A stretch of 64,000 bases of DNA from Candidatus Iainarchaeum sp. (lineage in GTDB: Archaea; B1Sed10-29; WALL01). The notes under the pieces were generated by a model. The model was not told the DNA's origin. It did not search any database and saw only the letters and a program-made list of their open reading frames with translations. The stretch's first letter is position 1; each line of letters begins with the position of its first letter. Position numbers and translations under genes: made by a program. This document shows positions 58,797 through 64,000 of this stretch, one piece after another. Location of the stretch: contig JAGMCR010000002.1 in NCBI GenBank assembly GCA_023129115.1, forward strand, positions 78,753 to 142,752. Reading direction: 5' to 3'.

Positions 58797-59624
58797 ATGA
58801 GGCTGGTCCTGCTTTCAATCCTGCTGCTCGCCCTCTTGGCGGGCTGCGTCGAAGAAACAGAGCTGGTGCACTACGCGTGCGCCGCGGGGGCCACGTGCAG
58901 GCAGAACTCAACCCACGTCGCGGACTGCCCGCCCGGCACCACCAAGCTTGCCGTGACCAGCCGCACGATACGCTGTGCCGAAGCAACACCGGGAGCAAAC
59001 GGAGGTGCAGAATCGGGGGGTATCGCCGATTCTGGCGATACCCCCCCAGGGGAGTCAGCCGCGGATACTGGCGATACCCCCCAAGGGGAGGCCACGGCAA
59101 CCCCCACAGCAGATGACGAGCTAGGCGTAAGCGAATGGATTCCAGAAGGTGATGAAATGAACCGATTTGCCATAATTGAGACGAGCATGGGCACGATGAA
59201 GCTCGAGCTCTACGAGCAGCGCGCCCCGAAGACGACGAAGAACTTTATCGACCTCGCCCAAAAAGGCTTTTACGACGGGCTCGTGTTCCACCGCGTCATC
59301 AAAGACTTTATGGTCCAAACTGGCGACCCCAATGGCGACGGCACCGGCGGCCCGGGCTACAAGATTGACGACGAGTTCCACGCCGAGCTAAAGCACGACG
59401 CCAAAGGCGTGCTCTCAATGGCGAACGCCGGCCCCAACACAGGTGGCTCACAGTTCTTCATCACCCTCGCCCCCACGCCGTGGCTCGACAACCACCACGC
59501 AGTCTTCGGCGCGGTCGTCGAGGGAATGGACGTGCTCGACGCGATTGGCGCGGTCGAGACAGGCGCGAACGACACGCCTGTCGAGCCGGTGACAATGACA
59601 ACGGTCACGATTGCCGAGGCCTAG
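58797..59624 (+). CDS. Exported cyclophilin-type peptidyl-prolyl isomerase (lipoprotein)
   Basis: 275 residues. Signal and lipobox [10 protein letters not shown], a Cys-containing segment ([20 protein letters not shown]), a linker and a cyclophilin domain from about 122. Landmarks are [49 protein letters not shown] and [19 protein letters not shown], with the catalytic Arg in FHRV. It assists folding of exported proteins. The linker DNA holds a perfect 13-bp hairpin (59015-59046). TATA CTTTTAAAC lies about 27 bp upstream. Confidence 0.92.
   Translation: MRLVLLSILLLALLAGCVEETELVHYACAAGATCRQNSTHVADCPPGTTKLAVTSRTIRCAEATPGANGGAESGGIADSGDTPPGESAADTGDTPQGEATATPTADDELGVSEWIPEGDEMNRFAIIETSMGTMKLELYEQRAPKTTKNFIDLAQKGFYDGLVFHRVIKDFMVQTGDPNGDGTGGPGYKIDDEFHAELKHDAKGVLSMANAGPNTGGSQFFITLAPTPWLDNHHAVFGAVVEGMDVLDAIGAVETGANDTPVEPVTMTTVTIAEA
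59015..59046 (+). repeat. 13-bp perfect hairpin within the cyclophilin gene linker
   Basis: GGGGGGTATCGCC-GATTCT-GGCGATACCCCCC. A third copy of the right arm (GGCGATACCCCCC) lies about 36 bp downstream. The sequence stays in frame and encodes a Gly/Asp/Thr/Pro linker, so an inserted palindrome has been kept as coding DNA. Confidence 0.65.
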
Positions 59625-59665
59625 GAGCCGAAACCCTTTTTTACTACCACGCAGTAGCGCTAGTC

Positions 59666-60478
59666 ATGCGAAAAGTCCTCATCGTAAAAGCGTCGGGAGA
59701 AGTCGAGGCATTCGACCCGTCAAAAGTGCATCACGCGCTCATGCGTGCGGGCGCAGGCGAAGACATCGCAGACAAAATCGTGAAAAACATTGCTTCCCGC
59801 GTCAGGCCAGGCATGACCACCAAAAAAATCTTTGCCATGACGTTCAAGCTCCTGAACAAGGAGCGGCCAGCCCTCGCGAGCAGGTTCGACCTCAAGCAGG
59901 CAATGTTCCGCCTCGGCCCCGCGGGGTACGCGTTTGAGCAATACACTTCCGCACTCTTTACTATAATGGGCTATGAGTGCCAGACCGGCCAAATCCTCCA
60001 CGGCCGTTGCGTCAAGCACGAGGTCGACGTCGTCGCGATGAAGCCGGGCGAGCGCGCGATGGTGGAGTGCAAGTTCCACAACCGCCCCGGCGTGCGGTGC
60101 CACGTGCAGACCGGGCTCTACACTTTTGCGCGGTTCCTGGACCTCACAGAGGGAAAGGAAAAGTTTACCGAGCCGTGGCTCGTCACCAACACGAAATTCA
60201 CCGGCGACTTGATTGACTACTCACAGTGCCGCGGGCTGAAGCTCTTGGGCTGGAACTATCCAGTGAAGGGCAGCCTCGAGGAACTAATCGACAGGCAAAA
60301 GCTTTACCCGGTGACCATCCTCCAGTCACTCGACAGCCTTAGCCGCGAGCGGTTGCTGAAGGCAAACATTGTTACAATCAAGCAATTGCGTGGGCTCAGT
60401 GAAGCCAAGCTGAAGTCATGCGCCAAGATGTCCGCAAGAAAAGCAAAAGAGCTGAAGCAAGAGGCCTCCCGGCTATAG
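59666..60478 (+). CDS. ATP-cone domain fused to PD-(D/E)XK nuclease-like domain
   Basis: 270 residues. The ATP cone occupies about 3-90 (VKASGEVEAFDPSKVHHALM..RVRPGMTTKKIF). A restriction-endonuclease-like core follows with Asp121, Glu134 and Lys136 (HEVDVVAMKPGERAMVECKF), and a C-terminal helix-hairpin-helix-like segment (LKSCAKMSARKAKELKQEA). ATP-cone/Mrr-like fusions are known in archaea but not characterised. It may cut DNA under control of dATP/ATP binding. The ATG at 59666 is chosen over the upstream frame, which is a shadow of the cyclophilin gene. Confidence 0.78.
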   Translation: MRKVLIVKASGEVEAFDPSKVHHALMRAGAGEDIADKIVKNIASRVRPGMTTKKIFAMTFKLLNKERPALASRFDLKQAMFRLGPAGYAFEQYTSALFTIMGYECQTGQILHGRCVKHEVDVVAMKPGERAMVECKFHNRPGVRCHVQTGLYTFARFLDLTEGKEKFTEPWLVTNTKFTGDLIDYSQCRGLKLLGWNYPVKGSLEELIDRQKLYPVTILQSLDSLSRERLLKANIVTIKQLRGLSEAKLKSCAKMSARKAKELKQEASRL

Positions 60479-60505
60479 TTATTAATCGCTATTGAGCAAG
60501 TATAA

Positions 60506-62485
60506 GTGAGCCATGTGTCTGACGGATTATCCCCAAAGGGCAAGCGGGTTATGCCCCCGAAGGGCAAGAGGGCGAGCGCGCATAGTGTCTACGAGTACGT
60601 CCTGGCCAACGCAAAGATTGTTGAGATGCCTGTCCCGGAGCTGCAAAAGCTTGCGAGGAAGCAGTCGCATCGCCCGCTGTCGGTCGCCGAGATAAAAAAG
60701 ATGGCGTCCAAGAGCGAGCGGTACAAGTGGGCGCGCCACCCCGAGACGAGCCCGGACGGCGACGGGCGCGGGAACTACTACTATTACGCGCAGCCCCCGG
60801 CGCGCTCGAGGGGGCAGGTCATGCACGAGGGATTCCCAACGCTTGACTCCGACCCCAACGTCCAGAGGCAGGTGGCGAACACGCTGAAGATTGCGTGGGA
60901 CCCGACCGAGCACCGCTTCGGCCCGCGCGAGCTCAGGGACAGGGCGGAGCACGAGCTGGACTACCTGCTGAGGGAATTCGCCGAAGTCGCCCGGAAGCAG
61001 GTGTGGATTCGCGTCAGTGCAAGGTACGGGGACCACCCCAGCAATTACTACATAGCCGAAGTCCTCGTGCCGAAGCAGTACGCGTACATCGCGTTCAACT
61101 CGAGCAGGATTCACTTCGACCTCACCAAAGAAGAAAAGAAGCGCCCTGCACAGCAGCGTGTCCTCCTTATGCCGGAGTTCAAGACGCGGTTCGTGCTGCA
61201 CGGCAGCAATGTCGAGAAGGGCCTGCCGACGACGAGCATTGCCTCGGACGTGATTTACTTCGGCGAAAAGAAGAAGGCGGACAAGACGCAGCTCGGGGAG
61301 AGGTTCACCCAGGAGACGGGCTACCCATCAATGCACGTCGGCACGAGACTGACTTACCTGAAGGAGGGGGGGAAGTTCAGGAAAAGCCTGGACATTTTCA
61401 ATGCGGTCAGCCTCGGCGGCAAGACCGCGCACTCGACGGACGACCTGGACGACCTGCTTGTGGAAGGCGAGTGGGCCGGCCTCTTCGGGGACGACATCCT
61501 CCTGGCGCACGCCAAATACTTCATCCAGCCCGAGCGCGGCATGTACTACTCGCTAATAGGGCTGACGTCCAAAGAAGACGCGGAATTGTTCGATGGCAGG
61601 GGAAGGTTTTTCGAAAACGTCCCCACCAGGCGCGGCAGGCCGACGCGGGCCGCGGAGGACGCGGTGTGGCACAAGAACATGCGCTGCCTCGTGGACAGGG
61701 TGGACATTCCCGGGACGGTCGATGAGGCGCACATAAAGGCCGAGGGCCTTGACGAGGCCAACTTCTTTGTGATGACGAGGAACAGCCACCTGCCGCCGCT
61801 GATGCGCACGGGCGACGTGGACCAGTGGCTCACGCACTTTGTGCTGGGCGAGACGAAGACCACTGCCGCCGAAGTCGGCGGCGCGCCCGGCAGGGACACG
61901 AACGAGCCATTGAACGACCCGTTCATCCCCGCCGGCAGAATAGGCGACAGGATTAATGCGACGCGCCGCCTAATCAACGACCTGAAGAAAAAGGGCATCA
62001 AGGTCAACCTGTACGTCACAAACAACTCCAGTGTCTATGGCGAGGACCACGACGTCACGCTTGACATGTCGCGGAAGCTCTTCCTCGAGGCAAAGCGCGG
62101 CGGGGGCGAGTGGAAGCACAACAAGGACTTGCACATGGAGGTCATGGTCGGGTCGGAATATATAAAGGGCCTTTATGACTATATGCCGTGGAAGATTGTC
62201 GGCAAGCAAGAGTTCCAGTCCGATTTGCAGAGCCTTGACCGGCACCGCCTTGGCGTGCTCGCGAGGCTCATGATACGGAATGGGTTCCTCGACAAGAAGC
62301 TGGCGCTTGACGGCAAGACGCCCGTGGCAAAGAATTTCAAGCGCCGCGTGCTCAACGCGGTGAAGAAGAGCACGCACGAGACCAGGGAGCGGCTGCATAG
62401 GCACAAGACGCGCAAGGGCAAGTGGAACGAGTTTTCCGATGCCATGGTCGTTGACGTCGTGGAGACGGGGCCAATGGAAAAGTGA
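60506..62485 (+). CDS. Large hypothetical protein
   Basis: 659 residues with no recognised domain. The N-terminus is basic with a short duplication (SPKGKRVMPPKGKRAS). The rest is mixed alpha/beta (e.g. KQVWIRVSARYGDHPSNYYI, EFKTRFVLHGSNVEKGLP) with a basic C-terminus. Start is GTG at 60506 or 60515, or ATG at 60551; the first two suit a TATA-like TTATTAAT 25-30 bp upstream. It ends overlapping or touching the next gene. Likely a lineage-specific conserved protein. Confidence 0.6.
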   Translation: MSHVSDGLSPKGKRVMPPKGKRASAHSVYEYVLANAKIVEMPVPELQKLARKQSHRPLSVAEIKKMASKSERYKWARHPETSPDGDGRGNYYYYAQPPARSRGQVMHEGFPTLDSDPNVQRQVANTLKIAWDPTEHRFGPRELRDRAEHELDYLLREFAEVARKQVWIRVSARYGDHPSNYYIAEVLVPKQYAYIAFNSSRIHFDLTKEEKKRPAQQRVLLMPEFKTRFVLHGSNVEKGLPTTSIASDVIYFGEKKKADKTQLGERFTQETGYPSMHVGTRLTYLKEGGKFRKSLDIFNAVSLGGKTAHSTDDLDDLLVEGEWAGLFGDDILLAHAKYFIQPERGMYYSLIGLTSKEDAELFDGRGRFFENVPTRRGRPTRAAEDAVWHKNMRCLVDRVDIPGTVDEAHIKAEGLDEANFFVMTRNSHLPPLMRTGDVDQWLTHFVLGETKTTAAEVGGAPGRDTNEPLNDPFIPAGRIGDRINATRRLINDLKKKGIKVNLYVTNNSSVYGEDHDVTLDMSRKLFLEAKRGGGEWKHNKDLHMEVMVGSEYIKGLYDYMPWKIVGKQEFQSDLQSLDRHRLGVLARLMIRNGFLDKKLALDGKTPVAKNFKRRVLNAVKKSTHETRERLHRHKTRKGKWNEFSDAMVVDVVETGPMEK

Positions 62486-62490
62486 TTGCA

Positions 62491-63123
62491 ATGGACAAAA
62501 AAGAATACATAACTCTGGCGCTCGTCGCGGCAATGTTCGTGTCGGCAATTGTTTTACTGCCCGGTATGCCCGACAAAGTCCCCATGCACTGGAACGCCGA
62601 GGGGCAAGTAGACGGATACGGCGACCCGTGGACAGTGTTCATCACCCCCATCGCCGCGCTCTTCGTATATGGCATGTTCTTCGCGATACCGAAAATCGCG
62701 GTCAGGAAAAAGAACGTGCTCGACTTCTACGAAAAGCACGGGTTCGGGTTCCGCTTCGTGTTCATCGCGTTCATGGCGGCCATCCACGCGGTCATCCTCT
62801 TGTCGGCGCTCGGCACCAGGGTCGAGATGAACTTCGTCATGCCCTTCATGCTCGGCGGCCTCTTCATCTACCTCGGCTACATAATGCCGGACGTCAAGCG
62901 CAACTACTTCATCGGCTTCCGCACGCCGTGGGCACTCGCCGACGACAGGGTGTGGAAAAAGACGCACGAGTTCGGCGGCAAGGCCTTCATGATTAGTGGG
63001 GCGGCCTTCCTGCTCTGGGGCCTGGTAGGCGGCTCAATGCTCGCCCCAATGGCCATCCTGCTCTTCCTCGTCCTCGCAGTGGTGGCCTATTCGTACAAGG
63101 AGTACAAAAAAAAGCACAAGTGA
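62491..63123 (+). CDS. SdpI/DUF1648-type membrane protein
   Basis: 210 residues with about six TM helices. LPGMPDKVPMHWNAEGQVDG is the DUF1648 signature and KRNYFIGFRTPWALADDRVW is the SdpI signature. SdpI gives immunity to a secreted toxin in Bacillus; most homologues have no assigned role. ATG at 62491 is 5 bp after the upstream stop; a GTG at 62482 overlapping it (GTGA) is possible. Confidence 0.85.
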   Translation: MDKKEYITLALVAAMFVSAIVLLPGMPDKVPMHWNAEGQVDGYGDPWTVFITPIAALFVYGMFFAIPKIAVRKKNVLDFYEKHGFGFRFVFIAFMAAIHAVILLSALGTRVEMNFVMPFMLGGLFIYLGYIMPDVKRNYFIGFRTPWALADDRVWKKTHEFGGKAFMISGAAFLLWGLVGGSMLAPMAILLFLVLAVVAYSYKEYKKKHK

Positions 63124-63129
63124 TGCATT

Positions 63130-63828
63130 ATGCCGTGGGAATGGTCTGACAGCGAAAAAGCCCTTTACTTCATGGGCGAAAAGCTCACTCCAGAGATACG
63201 CTCGCTCGAGGACATGCGGCCCGTGCTGCACGACCCCAGCGCCACCGGGCCGGAAGAGGCTTACTACATGTACCGCAGCGTGCACCTCCCCGAGCACACC
63301 GCACTGATGGAGGAGCACAATGTGCGCTACGACATAACAGTCATCCCCCCCGCGGTCTACGGCGTCGAGTTCACCAAGACCAAAGGCCACTTCCATCCGC
63401 TGAAGGGCGAGCACACTTACACAGAAATCTACGAAGTCATCGAGGGCGAGGCACACTATCTTTTTCAGGACCAGGAAAAAGTTTTGGTCTACCGCGCGGA
63501 CAAAGGAGACAAAGTTATTGTCCCCCCCGACTTCGGCCACGTTACAATTAACCCGTCAAACAAAACACTCGTCATGTCAAACTTTGTTTCACCAGAATTT
63601 TCTGCCGACTACGGCCCGTTCGTCGAAAAACAAGGCGCCGCATACTACGAGCTCACCACTGGGTGGGTCGAAAACCCCCACTACACGGGCTTTTCCATGG
63701 CATTTGCAGAGCCGGGAGAGCAAAACTGCCCGTTCTACACGAAACAAAAAACAATGTACGAAATGTTTTGTGAAGAACCAAAACTGTTCTCTTTCTTGAA
63801 TAATCCCGGTTTTTACGCAAAACAATAG
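63130..63828 (+). CDS. pgiA: Cupin-type phosphoglucose isomerase
   Basis: 232 residues. Metal ligands His87 and His89 (KGHFHP), Glu99 (YTEIYEV) and His137 (DFGHVTINP) are those of archaeal cupin PGI. RYDITVIPP precedes them. It interconverts glucose-6-phosphate and fructose-6-phosphate using a bound metal. The ATG is 6 bp after the SdpI-like gene's stop. It is structurally unrelated to the bacterial/eukaryotic enzyme. Confidence 0.94.
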   Translation: MPWEWSDSEKALYFMGEKLTPEIRSLEDMRPVLHDPSATGPEEAYYMYRSVHLPEHTALMEEHNVRYDITVIPPAVYGVEFTKTKGHFHPLKGEHTYTEIYEVIEGEAHYLFQDQEKVLVYRADKGDKVIVPPDFGHVTINPSNKTLVMSNFVSPEFSADYGPFVEKQGAAYYELTTGWVENPHYTGFSMAFAEPGEQNCPFYTKQKTMYEMFCEEPKLFSFLNNPGFYAKQ

Positions 63829-63891
63829 AAACATTTATATACTGACCATCGGATAATTTGGTTTAAGTAATTATTATAGGAGGTATGTGTA

Positions 63892-64000
63892 ATGGCAGCA
63901 AGGAAAACAACTCGGAGGAAAACCGCAACGCGCAAGAAGACAACCAAGCGCAAGACAACCAGGAAGACAACCACGAAGCGCAAGACAACCAAGCGCAAGA
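63892..64000 (+). CDS. Histone H1-like Lys/Thr/Arg-rich protein (3' end outside window)
   Basis: ATG at 63892 with AGGAGGT at 63878-63884. Visible residues: AARKTTRRKTATRKKTTKRK, then TTRKTTTKRKTTKRK, so a repeating KTT(K/R)RK unit. Such H1-like tails coat DNA. TATA TTTATATAC is near 63832-63840. The leader of about 25 nt with a strong site contrasts with the leaderless genes here and suggests high expression. Confidence 0.7.
   Translation, partial: MAARKTTRRKTATRKKTTKRKTTRKTTTKRKTTKRK

Overview
The window looks like the chromosome of a small-genome archaeon. Supporting signs are TATA boxes about 27 bp upstream of many start codons (leaderless transcription), a tRNA-Leu with an intron after the anticodon, a stand-alone GMP synthase PP-ATPase subunit, a cupin-type (archaeal) phosphoglucose isomerase, type 4 uracil-DNA glycosylase, DUF134/DUF5320/MinD-ferredoxin genes and a TFIIB-like cyclin-fold protein. 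Many unrecognised ORFs and an H1-like Lys/Thr/Arg-rich protein would fit a DPANN lineage such as Diapherotrites or Micrarchaeota, but that placement is inference.

Region 1 (1-25 kb) is accessory. Gene cassettes are separated by a family of GC-rich, hairpin-rich dispersed repeats. The cassettes are: a tyrosine recombinase; a membrane protein and a large subtilase; a TFIIB-like protein; a PadR-controlled set of CrtI-like oxidoreductase, CrtC-like hydratase and UbiA prenyltransferase; a coiled-coil protein; a structured RNA candidate; an AAA/DUF4143 ATPase; a secreted DNase-I-fold nuclease; an S9 peptidase; lipoproteins; a methyltransferase; an AbiE toxin-antitoxin pair; an AT-rich pair of membrane proteins; and a PIN-like protein with an unrecognised partner.

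Region 2 (25-42 kb) mixes housekeeping and transport genes: GMP synthase, a TauE permease, DUF1003, AlkD-like repair, two ZIP transporters, an orphan histidine kinase, an EF-Tu-domain-II protein, a membrane metalloprotease, a NYN ribonuclease gene broken by an in-frame stop, tRNA-Leu(CAA), a HEPN/MNT pair bracketed by direct repeats, a beta-helix surface protein, a thioredoxin-CcdA fusion and uracil-DNA glycosylase.

Region 3 (42-48.3 kb, minus strand) is one tight nine-gene operon, mostly with 4-nt start/stop overlaps: DUF5320, DUF134, a NifX-like protein, a small membrane protein, a CDF transporter fused to a NifX-like domain, a metallo-beta-lactamase lipoprotein, and two MinD ATPases with inserted ferredoxin domains on either side of a radical SAM enzyme. 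No nitrogenase is visible, so this is a candidate orphan metal-cluster or metal-homeostasis system.

Region 4 (48.3-64 kb) carries a glycine-rich zinc protein, a cold-shock protein, small leaderless membrane proteins and lipoproteins, carAB, a lipoprotein whose C-terminal half is a cysteine ladder with 15-residue periodicity, a secreted cyclophilin, an ATP-cone nuclease-like protein, a large ORFan, an SdpI-like protein, phosphoglucose isomerase and the start of an H1-like protein. The dispersed repeats are essentially absent after 37.2 kb.
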